Shown here: one piece after another, positions 36,035 to 46,099 of the stretch | How the letters are laid out: the number at the start of each line of letters is the position of its first letter | How positions within the stretch are numbered: the stretch's first letter is position 1 | Assembly (NCBI RefSeq): GCF_001556185.1 | Contig: NZ_LSIJ01000028.1 | Span: 1 to 64,000, forward strand | Reading direction: 5' to 3' | From: Sphingomonas sp. CCH10-B3 | Lineage (GTDB): Bacteria; Pseudomonadota; Alphaproteobacteria; Sphingomonadales; Sphingomonadaceae | Length of the DNA stretch: 64,000 bases | The notes under the pieces: model-generated | What the model saw: only the letters and a program-made list of their open reading frames with translations | Database searches by the model: none | Told to the model about the DNA's origin: nothing | Made by a program: the position numbers and the translations under genes

Positions 36035-37384
36035 CTACAAAAACCCAATCAGCAGCGTCGCGTTGAGCCCGATCACTATCGCTGCCACACCCCAGGCCGC
36101 GGCCTGAAGCCAGCGCGGGTTGGCGAAGTCGCCCATCACTGCGCGGTCGCTGGTGAAGGCGACGAGGGGCACGATCGCGAACGGCAGTTGCAGGCTCAGG
36201 ATGACCTGACTCAGCACCAGCAGGCTGGTCGCGCCGCTGTCCCCCAGCCAGCCGACGACGACCACCGCCGGCACGATCGCGAGCAGCCGCGTCGCCAGCC
36301 GCCGCAACCAGACCGGCAGCTTCAGGTCGAGGAACCCTTCGGCGACGATCTGCCCGGCAAGCGTGCCGGTAATGGTCGAATTCTGCCCCGACGCCAGCAA
36401 CGCCACCGCAAAGACGACGCTCGCCGCGCCCGCACCGAGCATCGGGCTGAGCAGCCGGTAAGCCTGGTCGATATCGGCGACGTCGGTGCGCCCGGCCTGA
36501 TGGAAGGTCGCCGCCGCCAGGATCAGGATCGCCGCATTGATGAACAGCGCGAGCCCCAGCGCGATCGTCGAATCGAGCACCGCGAGCTTGACCGCCTCGC
36601 GCTTGCCTGCCGCGTCGCGCGCGAAGGCGCGGGTCTGGACGATCGACGAATGGAGATAGAGGTTGTGCGGCATCACCGTCGCGCCGAGAATGCCGATCGC
36701 GATGTAGAGCATCGCCGGATTGGTGACGATCTCGGGATGCGGGGCCAGCCCGGCGGCAATCGCCGCGACATCGGGTTGGGCGATGGCGAGTTCATAGGCG
36801 AAGCAACCCGCAATCACCACCAGCAGCGTGACGATGAACGCCTCGAGCAGCCGGAAGCCCCAGCTCTGGAGCGTCAGGATCAGCAGCACGTCGAACCCGG
36901 TCAGGATCACGCCCGCGACGAGCGGCAGCCCGAACAGCAGCTTCAGCGCAATCGCGGTGCCGAGCACTTCGGCAAGATCGCAGGCGATGATCGCCAGCTC
37001 GCACAGCACCCACAGCGTCAGGTTGACCGGCCGTGGGTAGCGCGCGCGGCACGCCTGGGCGAGGTCCATGCCGCTGGCGATGCCGAGCCGCGCGGCGAGC
37101 GCCTGCAGCAGCATCGCCATCAGATTGGCGAGCAGAATTACGGCGAGCAGCCGGTAACCGAACGCCGATCCGCCGGCGATGTCGGTCGCCCAGTTGCCGG
37201 GGTCCATATAGCCGACCGCCACCAGATAGCCCGGACCTGAAAAGGCGAACAACCGCCGCCAGAAGCTGATGGTTGAGGGCGGAACGGCGACGCTGCGGTA
37301 GCTCTCGCTGAGCGAAGGACGCGGCGGCACCAGCTCGGCGCTCACGCCGACGGTTTCATGCGCAAAGGGCGGAGGCGGCGCCAT
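36035..37384 (-). CDS. mntH: Nramp-family divalent metal transporter MntH
   Basis: Proton-coupled Mn2+/Fe2+ importer of the inner membrane, 449 aa with about 11 hydrophobic helices. The metal-site signatures are intact: [13 protein letters not shown] in TM1 (Asp61, Asn64) and [13 protein letters not shown] in TM6. The N-terminal 38 residues are Pro/Ser-rich and cytoplasmic. No Fur or Mur box could be recognised in the 60 bp upstream. It is followed by a repeat-filled gap and preceded on the same strand by mtnP. Confidence 0.95.
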   Translation of the reverse strand: MAPPPPFAHETVGVSAELVPPRPSLSESYRSVAVPPSTISFWRRLFAFSGPGYLVAVGYMDPGNWATDIAGGSAFGYRLLAVILLANLMAMLLQALAARLGIASGMDLAQACRARYPRPVNLTLWVLCELAIIACDLAEVLGTAIALKLLFGLPLVAGVILTGFDVLLILTLQSWGFRLLEAFIVTLLVVIAGCFAYELAIAQPDVAAIAAGLAPHPEIVTNPAMLYIAIGILGATVMPHNLYLHSSIVQTRAFARDAAGKREAVKLAVLDSTIALGLALFINAAILILAAATFHQAGRTDVADIDQAYRLLSPMLGAGAASVVFAVALLASGQNSTITGTLAGQIVAEGFLDLKLPVWLRRLATRLLAIVPAVVVVGWLGDSGATSLLVLSQVILSLQLPFAIVPLVAFTSDRAVMGDFANPRWLQAAAWGVAAIVIGLNATLLIGFL

Positions 37385-37446
37385 GTCATTCTATGTGGGG
37401 CAAAAGCATCTCGATACAAACCCCCGTGTCCGGCATCGTTCCGAAA

Positions 37447-38325
<879 letters not shown>

Positions 38326-38372
38326 GCTGTTACTCCGAAAGAAGACCGACCCGCCAGATAAGGACATTGCCG

Positions 38373-38780
38373 ATGCGGTTGATTGCTGCCCTTGCGCTGC
38401 TGACGCTGCCTGCCGCCGCTCATGCCGCCGAGCCGATCACAGGGCAATGGCTGACGAAGGAGGGCAAGGCAATTGTCGCGATCGCGCCGTGCGGCAAGGG
38501 CGTGTGCGGTCACATCGCCAAGGTGCTGAAGCCCAATCCGGGCGGGCGCGGCGTCGACGAGCGCAACCCCAACCCGGCGCTGCGCAACCGGCCGATCGTC
38601 GGCCTGCCGATCCTGACCAATTTTACCGATGCCGGCCGCGACTGGCGCGGGCGCATCTATGATCCGGAAGGCGGCAAGGAATATCGCTCGATCCTGAAAC
38701 GGCTGCCCGACGGCAGCCTGCAAGTGCAGGGCTGCATTGCCTTTTTCTGCCAGACGCAGACCTGGAAACCGGCGCGGTAG
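38373..38780 (+). CDS. Exported DUF2147 family protein
   Basis: Predicted 135-aa periplasmic protein with signal peptide MRLIAALALLTLPAAAHAAE and a small DUF2147 beta-domain (ITGQWLTKEGKAIVAIAPCG, GRIYDPEGGKEYRSILKRLP, LQVQGCIAFFCQTQTW). Two conserved Cys pairs (CGKGVCG and CIAFFC) could form disulfides. Function unknown. ATG 38373 has AAGGA upstream, and 22 upstream codons in the open frame are rejected. A repeat of family R2 follows the stop. Confidence 0.88.
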   Translation: MRLIAALALLTLPAAAHAAEPITGQWLTKEGKAIVAIAPCGKGVCGHIAKVLKPNPGGRGVDERNPNPALRNRPIVGLPILTNFTDAGRDWRGRIYDPEGGKEYRSILKRLPDGSLQVQGCIAFFCQTQTWKPAR

Positions 38781-38813
38781 GGCGGGATGCCGCTCGCCGG
38801 GATCTAACCCGTC

Positions 38814-38892
38814 CCGTTCGTGTCGAGCGAAGTCGACACAGCTTGCGCGCGGCTTCTGGCCTGTTTCTCGACTGCGATTAAAACAAGCGCGG
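38814..38892. repeat. Intergenic palindromic repeat, family R2 copy 1 (degenerate)
   Basis: The left arm CCGTTCGTGTCGAGCGAAGT matches the R2 copies at 58014 and 60450; the right part TCTCGACTGCGATTAAAAC has decayed relative to TCTCGACTTCGCTCGAAAC. The length is also about 77-79 bp. It lies between the convergent DUF2147 and DNA-glycosylase genes. Confidence 0.75.
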
Positions 38893-38918
38893 GGAAAAAA
38901 ACATGCCCCGACGCCCGC

Positions 38919-39542
38919 TCAAACCACCGCCATGTCGACCTTGTAATGGTGCCACGCCATGATCGCCGCCGCGCCCCGGTGCGGGCGCCAGGGTTCGGCA
39001 AGCGCACGCGTCGCCTTCTCGGTCGGGCGCGCCTCCAGCCCCAAGATGCGCCCGATCTCGATTTGCACCGCCAGGTCGCCCGCCGGCCAGATGTCGGCGC
39101 GGCCCTCGGCGAACAGCAGATAGATTTCCGCCGACCAGCGGCCGATGCCCTTGACGCTCGAGAGCGCCGCAATCGCTTCCTCGTCGTCGGCGGAGAGATT
39201 GTCGAGGTCGAGCGCACCACTCGCCACCGCTTCGGCAAGGCTGTGCGCATAGCTCGCCTTTTGCCGCGACAGGCCGAACGGGCGCATATCCTCGATGCTC
39301 ACCGCCGCCAGTGTCGCCGGGTCGTCGAGATTGCCGAGGCCGTCTTCCAGCTTCTTCCAGATCGATTGCGCGGCGGCGACGCTGACCTGCTGACCGACGA
39401 TCGTGCGCAGCAACGTGCCGTAACCGCGATCGCGGATGCGCGGCGGCGGATAGCCAGCACGCTCGATTGCTGCCGCCATTGCCGGTTCGATCGCAGCGAC
39501 GGCGTCGAGGCAGTGCTTCAGTTGCTCGGCGGAAAGGCCCAT
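38919..39542 (-). CDS. HhH-GPD DNA glycosylase, AlkA-like 3-methyladenine type
   Basis: Base-excision repair enzyme of 207 aa in the HhH-GPD superfamily, compact AlkA/MagIII-like form without AlkA's N-terminal domain. Key parts are TLLRTIVGQQVSVAAAQSIW, the helix-hairpin-helix LSSVKGIGRWSAEIYLLFA (about 128-146) and the catalytic Asp156 in IWPAGDLAVQIEIGRI. It probably removes alkylated purines. The open frame extends far upstream over the ferredoxin gene; ATG 39542 is the natural start. It is divergent from the ferredoxin. Confidence 0.92.
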   Translation of the reverse strand: MGLSAEQLKHCLDAVAAIEPAMAAAIERAGYPPPRIRDRGYGTLLRTIVGQQVSVAAAQSIWKKLEDGLGNLDDPATLAAVSIEDMRPFGLSRQKASYAHSLAEAVASGALDLDNLSADDEEAIAALSSVKGIGRWSAEIYLLFAEGRADIWPAGDLAVQIEIGRILGLEARPTEKATRALAEPWRPHRGAAAIMAWHHYKVDMAVV

Positions 39543-39611
39543 CGACTGTGTCCCTTGAAATCGCCGCGCCCGCACGGCAAGGCGGGTCCGACACCGCCTG
39601 AGGAGAAATAG

Positions 39612-39929
39612 ATGCCGCAGCTTATCGTCGTGACCCGCAATGGGGAAGAACGGGCAATCACGGGCGAGGCCGGCCTTTCGGTGATGGAAGTCATCCGCGA
39701 CGCCGGGATCGACGAGATTCTGGCGCTGTGCGGCGGCTGCTGCAGCTGCGCCACCTGTCACGTCCATGTCGACCCGGAATTTGCGGCCAAACTGCCGAAA
39801 ATGAGCCCCGACGAGGACGATCTGCTCGATTCGACCTCCGACCGCGATGAATTTTCGCGGCTGTCGTGCCAGATCCCGTTCACCGACGCGCTCGATGGGC
39901 TGAAGGTACGCGTGGCGGCGGAGGATTGA
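39612..39929 (+). CDS. [2Fe-2S] ferredoxin, adrenodoxin-type
   Basis: Electron carrier of 105 aa. The cluster ligands are visible as the Cys of [11 protein letters not shown] (residues about 39-49) plus Cys in [10 protein letters not shown] near residue 86. Motifs [19 protein letters not shown] and the C-terminal VRVAAED end are typical of the FdxB/putidaredoxin group that serves P450s and Fe-S biogenesis. An extra Cys between the second and third ligands (CGGCCSC) is slightly unusual. No P450 or reductase lies nearby. Start ATG 39612 follows GAGGAG. A repeat follows the stop. Confidence 0.94.
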   Translation: MPQLIVVTRNGEERAITGEAGLSVMEVIRDAGIDEILALCGGCCSCATCHVHVDPEFAAKLPKMSPDEDDLLDSTSDRDEFSRLSCQIPFTDALDGLKVRVAAED

Positions 39930-39958
39930 GGGGGCGCCCTTTGGGCCAAACCTCTCCG

Positions 39959-40049
39959 CCGTTCGTGCTGAGCTTGTCGAAGCACTGTCCTTTCTTTGCG
40001 ACGTCATCGCAGAAGAAGGGCAGCCCTTCGACAAGCTCAGGGCAAACGG
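39959..40049. repeat. Intergenic palindromic repeat, family R1 copy 3
   Basis: Arms CCGTTCGTGCTGAGCTTGTC and CTTCGACAAGCTCAGGGC, inverted, with GCAGAAGAAGGGC in the centre; 91 bp. It fills the gap between the convergent ferredoxin and the lipoprotein gene at 40075. Confidence 0.87.
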
Positions 40050-40074
40050 GGGATATGGCTGATTTGGAGAGTAA

Positions 40075-40806
40075 TTAAGGCGCCATCCCCGCCAGCTTCA
40101 GCACGGCCGTCGGCGCCTGTTTCAGCGCGGGCGTGGCCTTCCAGACGATCTGCTTCCGCCCGCCCGCGACCGTCTGCGCACCGCTTTCCTCATTCTGGCT
40201 GACGATCTCGGCGTCGGTGTCGAGCGTGAACACGCCGTCGAGCCCGCTTGTCATATCGGGGGCGCCCATGCCGCCCGCTTGCGACAGGCCGGGCACCGAT
40301 TTCGACCCTTCATTGGCGAAGGCGGGTGCCTTCACACGTACCACGCCGCCCTGGCGCAACTCGATCGACACGAACGGGAAAATAACTTCGCCGTCGAGAT
40401 TATAGGGCCAGTTGAAACCATGAGTCAGCACGCCCTTGATCGCATAATCGATCATGAACTTGCCTTCGCCCAGATAAACGACCTTGCGATAGCCCGCTTC
40501 CTTGGTGAGCGCGGCGGCGATCGCGCGGTTGCGCTTTTCGGTTTCGGCCTTGGCGGCGGCCTTTTTCGCGGCCTGCTTGGCTTCGGTGTCGGCAGATTTC
40601 TTGTCGCTACCCTCGGTCGAGGATTTCAGATCCTCCAGCCCTTTCAGTCCATCGCCGGCATCGACCGCAATCACTTCGCCGATATAGCTGAACGCGAAAC
40701 TGCGGTCGGCGTTGATCGTCAGCATCGAGGTGAATTTGCCCGGGGTGAGCACGCAACTCGCCAGCAGGAAGGGGAGCAGCAGACCGGCAATCAGGCGCGC
40801 ACGCAT
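40075..40806 (-). CDS. Hypothetical lipoprotein
   Basis: Predicted 243-aa lipoprotein; signal MRARLIAGLLLPFLLASC with lipobox LASC. I do not recognise a characterised domain. A Lys/Ala/Glu-rich charged helix (about residues 62-100, EAKQAAKKAAAKAETEKRNR) is flanked by beta-rich regions (FTSMLTINADRSFAFSYIGE, EGKFMIDYAIKGVLTHGFN, SIELRQGGVVRVKAPAFANE). It is probably a periplasmic or outer-membrane-anchored protein of unknown role. rlmB lies 15 bp upstream on the same strand, so they may share a transcript. Confidence 0.85.
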   Translation of the reverse strand: MRARLIAGLLLPFLLASCVLTPGKFTSMLTINADRSFAFSYIGEVIAVDAGDGLKGLEDLKSSTEGSDKKSADTEAKQAAKKAAAKAETEKRNRAIAAALTKEAGYRKVVYLGEGKFMIDYAIKGVLTHGFNWPYNLDGEVIFPFVSIELRQGGVVRVKAPAFANEGSKSVPGLSQAGGMGAPDMTSGLDGVFTLDTDAEIVSQNEESGAQTVAGGRKQIVWKATPALKQAPTAVLKLAGMAP

Positions 40807-40821
40807 TGGCAGGTTCCCCCT

Positions 40822-41574
40822 TCAGTCTCCCCGTGTCGCCACTGCATATAGCGCAATAGCTGCCGCATTCGAAACGTTCAGGCTTTCGACCTTGTTAGAG
40901 ATTGGCAGCCGCGCGAGCACGTCGCAGTGCGCTTCGGTGTTCTGGCGCATGCCTTCGCCCTCGGCGCCGAGCACAAGGCAGGTCTTGCCGCCGCCTTTCA
41001 ACGATTCGGCAAGCGTCACCTTGCCTTCGCCGGTCAGCCCGATCCGCCAGTAATGCGCCTCGGCAATCTCGTCGAGCGCGCGGGCGAGATTGACCACGCG
41101 CACCCACGGCACGACTTCGAGTGCGCCCGACGCGGCGCGCGCGACTGTCCCCGACTCGGGCGGCGCGTGCCGGTCCTGCGTGACGATGCCGAGCGCGTCG
41201 AACGCGGCCGCCGAGCGCAGCACCGCGCCGACATTGTGCGGGTCGGTCACTTGGTCGAGCACCAGCAGCGGCCGGTCGCTATCGCGGCCCTGCTCGATCA
41301 GGTCGCCGAGCCAGATGTCCTCGAGCGGATCGGCTTCGCAGACGATGCCCTGATGCGGCGCATCGCTCGGCACCAGCCGCGCAAGATCGGCGACGTCGGC
41401 ATAGACGGTCGGCACGTCCGCCGGCATCACGATCGCGGATGCCGCCTCATGCGTGATCCACAGCTTGCGCACCACGCGCTCGGGATTGTCGAGCGCTGCG
41501 TAAACGGCGTGCCGCCCCCAGAAACGGGGGCGGTTGCCTTGCACCTTGCTCGGACGGTGGCCGCGCTTAGCCAT
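40822..41574 (-). CDS. rlmB: TrmH/SpoU-family 23S rRNA 2'-O-ribose methyltransferase RlmB
   Basis: SAM-dependent knotted methyltransferase of 250 aa, most like RlmB, which methylates Gm2251 of 23S rRNA. The N-terminal substrate-binding domain (RFWGRHAVYAALDNPERVV) and the SPOUT motifs PLLVLDQVTDPHNVGAVLRS, LVLGAEGEGMRQNTEAHCD and SLNVSNAAAIALY are intact. TrmH-like tRNA specificity cannot be fully excluded. It is followed by the unknown lipoprotein and preceded by the M28 peptidase, all minus strand. Confidence 0.92.
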   Translation of the reverse strand: MAKRGHRPSKVQGNRPRFWGRHAVYAALDNPERVVRKLWITHEAASAIVMPADVPTVYADVADLARLVPSDAPHQGIVCEADPLEDIWLGDLIEQGRDSDRPLLVLDQVTDPHNVGAVLRSAAAFDALGIVTQDRHAPPESGTVARAASGALEVVPWVRVVNLARALDEIAEAHYWRIGLTGEGKVTLAESLKGGGKTCLVLGAEGEGMRQNTEAHCDVLARLPISNKVESLNVSNAAAIALYAVATRGD

Positions 41575-41582
41575 GCACCGGC

Positions 41583-43187
41583 TCAGTCGTCGTCATTGGT
41601 CACCGCATAGGGATCGGTGACGGCGGGCTTGGTCGGTAGCGGCGGCTTGGGCAGCGGCTTGTCGGCGTTGGCGGCATTGACGAGGAAGCTCGCGAGAATC
41701 GTCGACGCCTGCCGCATGTCGTCGCCCTTCAGGTGATCGAAGGTGTCGACGCTGGTGTGGTGGACGCGCGGGAAATAATCGAGCGGGTCCTGGATGAACT
41801 GGAAGCCCTGCAAGCCGATTGCCTGCAGGAAGACGTGATCGGTGCCACCGGTCTTCTGGATCACTACATTGGTCGCCCCCATCGGGGCGAACGGCGCGAG
41901 CCATTCGCGGAAGATCGGCACCACGGCGGGGTTGTTCTCGGCATAGATGCCGCGGACCTTGCCCGAGCCATTGTCGAGATTGAAATAAGCGGCCAGCTCC
42001 GAATAGCCGGGCTTGGGGGTGATCGGCCAGCGATCGTTCCAGCCGTAATAACGCTTCATGCCGGTCTGCTTCGGGTCGTTCGGGCTGCCGCGCGTCGCCA
42101 GATGCTGTTCGACATAGGCAAGGCTGCCGAGCAGGCCCTGTTCCTCGCCCGCCCACAGCGCGAAGCGGATCGTACGTTTGGGCTTGATGCCGGTTGCGGC
42201 AATGATGCGCGCCGCTTCCATGATCATCGCAGTGCCCGCGCCATTGTCGGCGGCGCCATCGGCGGCGTGCCACGAATCGAGGTGCGCACCGGCCATCACA
42301 TAGCCGGCCTTGGGATCGCTGCCGGGGATTTCAGCGATGATGTTATAGGCCTGGGTGTCGCCGTCCTCGAAATGCACCTTGCTGTCGATTTCGAGCGTCG
42401 GCGCCATGCCGATCTTGGCGAGGCGGGCGAGGCGGCGGTAATCCTCGGCGGCGATTTCGATACCGGGCAGGGCCGGGGTGTCGCCCTTGCCAAACAAATA
42501 GCCTTCGCCATGCACCAGCTTGCCGTCGAGCCGCGACTTCTGCACCCACGCGACCGCGCCTTCGGCCTTCAGGAACGCATCGAGCTTCTTGGCGTAATCA
42601 AGCCGCTTCAGACGACGGTCGGCGCCTTCGGGGTCGTAGCGCGGCTGTTGAAACTGGTCGAACTTCGCCAGATCCTCGCCGGTATAGCGCTTGAACGGCG
42701 GGTTGGCGGGTTCGTCGCCGGTGCCGGGCAGCGTCAGCATCACGATCTTGCCCGCGAGCTTGCCCTTCCACTTGGCGAAGTCGCTTTCCTTGGCGATCGG
42801 CGCGACGATGACAGGGGCCGAGAGCGGGCCGTTGGTGCCCGGCGTCCAGGCGATCGGAATCGCCGTCAGCTGCAGCGGGCGCGGCGCGACCATCCGCACG
42901 CTCGACCGCTCGATCCACCAGCCGCGACCGAAATCGAAGCCTTCCTTATGGACGTTCGCGAGGCCCCACACCTTGAAGCGGCTTTGCGTCCACTCCTCGG
43001 CCTTGCGCATGCCGGGGGAATTGGTGACGCGCGAGCCGATCACGTCCGATAGATATTCGGCGGTCGGCATCACCTCGCTGTGATTGATGCCCTGATCGAT
43101 GATCTGGTTGACGACGGTGCGGTCGACCGACTGGGCGAGTGCAGGAGCGGCAATCACAATGGCGGCGGCAGCGAGCAACGAACGCAT
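41583..43187 (-). CDS. Exported M28-family zinc aminopeptidase/carboxypeptidase
   Basis: Predicted 534-aa secreted metallopeptidase. Signal peptide MRSLLAAAAIVIAAPALAQS; a PA domain (about 130-270) precedes the catalytic domain. Zinc ligands are visible: His/Asp in GAHLDSWHAADGAADNGAG, the Glu pair in LWAGEEQGLLGS, Asp in FNLDNGSGKV and His in RVHHTSVDTFD. M28 enzymes of this build remove terminal residues from peptides. The frame opens 31 codons further upstream, but ATG 43187 has GGGGAT upstream and gives the signal peptide. It lies just before the tRNA-Tyr gene on the opposite strand. Confidence 0.93.
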   Translation of the reverse strand: MRSLLAAAAIVIAAPALAQSVDRTVVNQIIDQGINHSEVMPTAEYLSDVIGSRVTNSPGMRKAEEWTQSRFKVWGLANVHKEGFDFGRGWWIERSSVRMVAPRPLQLTAIPIAWTPGTNGPLSAPVIVAPIAKESDFAKWKGKLAGKIVMLTLPGTGDEPANPPFKRYTGEDLAKFDQFQQPRYDPEGADRRLKRLDYAKKLDAFLKAEGAVAWVQKSRLDGKLVHGEGYLFGKGDTPALPGIEIAAEDYRRLARLAKIGMAPTLEIDSKVHFEDGDTQAYNIIAEIPGSDPKAGYVMAGAHLDSWHAADGAADNGAGTAMIMEAARIIAATGIKPKRTIRFALWAGEEQGLLGSLAYVEQHLATRGSPNDPKQTGMKRYYGWNDRWPITPKPGYSELAAYFNLDNGSGKVRGIYAENNPAVVPIFREWLAPFAPMGATNVVIQKTGGTDHVFLQAIGLQGFQFIQDPLDYFPRVHHTSVDTFDHLKGDDMRQASTILASFLVNAANADKPLPKPPLPTKPAVTDPYAVTNDDD

Positions 43188-43310
43188 CAAATCCCCTTTC
43201 AAGCAACAATGTTGCGGCAGGGTTATGCGGGCATCGGGCCAAGCGCAAGCGGCGTTGACAGCGCCATGCGAGATAGGCATTGAGCCGCCTCGCTTTTGGC
43301 GCCCCCCAAT

Positions 43311-43396
43311 GGACAGGTGGCCGAGTGGTTAAAGGCAGCAGACTGTAAATCTGCCCGTGCAAGCGTACGCTGGTTCGAATCCAGCCCTGTCCACCA
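43311..43396 (+). tRNA. tRNA-Tyr (GTA)
   Basis: An 86-nt class II tRNA. The acceptor stem GGACAGG pairs with CCTGTCC, followed by A and an encoded CCA. The anticodon loop CTGTAAA reads GTA at 43345-43347. The long variable arm (CCGTGCAAGCGTACG) and T-loop GGTTCGAATCC are present. The next gene begins 27 bp downstream. No integrase or att-like repeat is visible at its 3' end. Confidence 0.97.
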
Positions 43397-43423
43397 AATC
43401 CCGCGCGAGCTAGGCTGCGTCGC

Positions 43424-44566
43424 ATGAACCCCGTTTACGCCCAGCTCGGCACCACGATTTTCGAAGCGATGTCGGCGCGGGCACGGGCGACGGGCGCCGT
43501 CAATCTCGGGCAGGGCTTCCCCGACGGCAGGGGTCCGCTCGACGTGTTGCAGGAAGCGGCGCGCGCACTGCTGGGCGAATCAAACCAATATCCGCCGATG
43601 GCGGGGCTGCCCGTGCTGCGGCAGGCAGTGGCGGATCATTATGCCGTGCATCAGGGCCTCGATCTGGCGGCGAGCGAAGTGATCGTCACGTCGGGCGCGA
43701 CCGAGGCGCTGGCGGCGGCGATCTTCGCGCTCGTCTCGCCCGGCGACGAAGTGATCCTATTCCAGCCGATGTACGACGCCTATCTGCCGCTGGTCGAGCG
43801 GGCAGGGGGTGTGGCGCGCTTCGTGCGGCTGGAGCCGCCCGAGTGGCGGATCACGCGTGCGGCGCTGGAGCGCGCGGCGTCACCCCGGACCAAACTCATC
43901 CTGTTCAACGACCCGCTCAACCCGACCGCGACGATGGCAAGTGCGGCCGAGCGGAAATTGCTCGCCGAGTTCTGCGTCGAGCGCGACCTGATCGCGATCT
44001 GCGACGAAGTGTGGGAGCATGTCGTGTTCGATGGCCGCGCGCACGCTTCGCTCATGGCCGAACCGGGCATGCGTGATCGGGCGGTGAAGATCGGGTCGGC
44101 GGGCAAGATTTTCTCGCTGACCGGGTGGAAAGTCGGCTGGCTCGGCGCCGCGCCTGCGCTGTCGGGCGTGATCGCCAAGGCGCATCAGTTCCTCACCTTC
44201 ACCACGCCTCCCAACCTGCAGGCAGCGGCAGCTTACGGGCTTGGCAAGGACATGGATTATTTCACCGGCATGCGCGCCGGCTTCGCGCGTTCGCGCGACC
44301 GGCTGGCGGCAGGGCTGGAGGGGCTGGGCTACCGCGTGCTGCCGAGCGCCGCGACCTATTTCCTCTCGATCGATCTTGCCGCCAGCGGCGTCGCGATGGG
44401 CGACGTGGCCTTCTGCGAATGGCTGGTCGAGAAGCGCGGCGTCGCGGCGATCCCGGTCAGCGCCTTCTACGCGCAGGACGCCGTCACCAACGTTGTGCGG
44501 CTATGCTTTGCCAAGGCCGACGATACGATCGACGCCGCGATCGAGCGGATGGGGCGGCGACCCTAG
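43424..44566 (+). CDS. PLP-dependent aminotransferase class I/II (KAT/YbdL-like)
   Basis: Predicted 380-aa fold-type I aminotransferase. Features: NLGQGFPDGRGPLDVLQEAA, NQYPPMAGLPVLRQAV, the strand EVIVTSGATEALAAAIFALV, NDPLNPTATM, EVWEHVVFDG and the PLP-lysine motif IGSAGKIFSLTGWKVGWLG. The sequence style matches methionine/kynurenine aminotransferases (YbdL, KAT). Substrate uncertain; it is not in an amino-acid operon. It is flanked by two tRNA genes. Confidence 0.92.
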   Translation: MNPVYAQLGTTIFEAMSARARATGAVNLGQGFPDGRGPLDVLQEAARALLGESNQYPPMAGLPVLRQAVADHYAVHQGLDLAASEVIVTSGATEALAAAIFALVSPGDEVILFQPMYDAYLPLVERAGGVARFVRLEPPEWRITRAALERAASPRTKLILFNDPLNPTATMASAAERKLLAEFCVERDLIAICDEVWEHVVFDGRAHASLMAEPGMRDRAVKIGSAGKIFSLTGWKVGWLGAAPALSGVIAKAHQFLTFTTPPNLQAAAAYGLGKDMDYFTGMRAGFARSRDRLAAGLEGLGYRVLPSAATYFLSIDLAASGVAMGDVAFCEWLVEKRGVAAIPVSAFYAQDAVTNVVRLCFAKADDTIDAAIERMGRRP

Positions 44567-44598
44567 GCGCGGACTGCCGACTGCAATGCCGAGGGGAG

Positions 44599-44672
44599 TG
44601 GAGCGGGTAACGGGAATCGAACCCGTGTATTCAGCTTGGAAGGCTGCTGCACTACCATTGTGCTATACCCGC
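44599..44672 (-). tRNA. tRNA-Gly (TCC)
   Basis: A 74-nt tRNA on the minus strand: acceptor GCGGGTA pairs with TACCCGC, with discriminator T and an encoded CCA. The anticodon loop CTTCCAA reads TCC (complement at 44638-44640). D-loop GCACAATGGTAGTGC and T-loop GGTTCGATTCC are standard. Confidence 0.97.
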
Positions 44673-44788
44673 GCCCGGGATTTGCCGCTTACCGTCCGGC
44701 GCGCGCGGGCGCAAGCGGGGTGACGGCACGCCGCTAGCGCGAAAAGCTTTAGGCATTGCTTACCATTGCCGCGCTATCACCCGCCGTG

Positions 44789-46096
44789 ATGCTGCACGAT
44801 CCTGCCCTTGCCCGCGCCGCCGCTGCCGATCCGCGTCCGGTGTCCGCCGTCAGTACCGGGGTCGGCGTCGTCGGGCTGATCGGCCTGTTGTGCTGGGTCG
44901 CGATCGCGCGCTGGTTCAAGATGGATGGGCCGCTGTCGGCCATGACCAATCTGGTCGCGTGCGGCGTGCCGATGGTGCTGTGGTCGGTGTTCGTGGACAA
45001 GGTCCACCGCCGCCCCTCGACCGGCATCGACTGGGAACAGACCCGGAGCTGGCGCGAGACGATCGACATCAGCCTGACCAAGCTGGCTGGCCTGTGGATC
45101 ACCTGGGTCGGCATTGCGCTCATCTATTTCACTTGCCGCTTCTATTGGACCGATCGCTTCGCCTTTTCGATGACCGTGTTCGGGGCGGTTGCGCCTTTCG
45201 TGTTCATGTTGTCGATCCCCTATGTGATCTGGCTCGACCGCAAGCTGGTCGAGCCCAAGGACGGCGCCTGGGCGCTCGGCGCGTGGATGATGGGGACTGA
45301 CAAGGTCGCGCCCGAGGCGATCTACAGCCATTTGCGCAGCTGGGCGGTGAAGGCGTTTTTCCTCGCCTTCATGCTCGCGATCGTGCCGCCGGGGTTCGGC
45401 GATTTCATCCGCGCCGACTGGCAGGTGGTGCTGACCAATCCGGTCGCGCTCGCCAATTGGCTGATCACTTTTATGTTCGTGATCGATGTGGCGTTTGCGA
45501 CGGTCGGCTATGTGCTGACGATGCGGCCGCTCGATGCGCATATCCGCAGCGCGACGCCCTACGCGGCGGGCTGGACGGCGGCGCTGATCTGCTACCCGCC
45601 GTTCGTGCTGATGGATGTCGGCCGCCCGCTCGATTATCACCCCGGCACGGCCGACTGGACGCACTGGCTGAACGGGCAGCCGGTGCTGATGGCCGTGTTC
45701 GGCGTGGCGCTGGTCGGCCTGACGGCGGTGTACGCCTGGGCGACGGTGGCGTTTGGCTTTCGCTTTTCGAACCTCACGCACCGCGGCATTTTGACGCACG
45801 GCCCCTATGCGATCTCGCGCCATCCGGCTTACCTGTCCAAGAATCTGTTCTGGTGGCTGTCGACCTTGCCCTTCTTTACCACCGGCAGCTGGGTCGATGG
45901 CGCGCGCGCGACGATCCTGCTCGCGGTCGTCAGCGGCATCTATTACTGGCGCGCCAAGACCGAGGAATGGCATCTGGGCGAGGACCCCGATTACCGCGCC
46001 TATTGGGAATGGATGGAGCGCAACGGCCCGGTGCCGCGCTTCTTCGGCTGGCTGACGGGCAAGGCCGCACCGGCGCGACCGGTGGCGGCGGAATAG
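44789..46096 (+). CDS. Polytopic membrane protein with isoprenylcysteine/phospholipid methyltransferase-like C-terminus
   Basis: Predicted 435-aa inner-membrane protein with about nine hydrophobic helices. The C-terminal third matches the ICMT/phospholipid-methyltransferase fold: LTHGPYAISRHPAYLSKNLF and RAKTEEWHLGEDPDYRAYWE, with the conserved R-H-P-x-Y and E-E-x-L-like residues that bind SAM. The N-terminal helices are an unusual extension not seen in simple ICMT-like proteins. The acceptor substrate is unknown; hopanoid or ubiquinone-type lipids are speculation. ATG 44789 is preferred to an upstream TTG at 44756. Confidence 0.78.
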   Translation: MLHDPALARAAAADPRPVSAVSTGVGVVGLIGLLCWVAIARWFKMDGPLSAMTNLVACGVPMVLWSVFVDKVHRRPSTGIDWEQTRSWRETIDISLTKLAGLWITWVGIALIYFTCRFYWTDRFAFSMTVFGAVAPFVFMLSIPYVIWLDRKLVEPKDGAWALGAWMMGTDKVAPEAIYSHLRSWAVKAFFLAFMLAIVPPGFGDFIRADWQVVLTNPVALANWLITFMFVIDVAFATVGYVLTMRPLDAHIRSATPYAAGWTAALICYPPFVLMDVGRPLDYHPGTADWTHWLNGQPVLMAVFGVALVGLTAVYAWATVAFGFRFSNLTHRGILTHGPYAISRHPAYLSKNLFWWLSTLPFFTTGSWVDGARATILLAVVSGIYYWRAKTEEWHLGEDPDYRAYWEWMERNGPVPRFFGWLTGKAAPARPVAAE

Positions 46097-46099
46097 CGG

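Noticed and set aside
43311..43396. tRNA-Tyr as an attachment site of an integrated element
   Set aside because: No integrase gene and no repeat of the tRNA 3' end in the flanking sequence.
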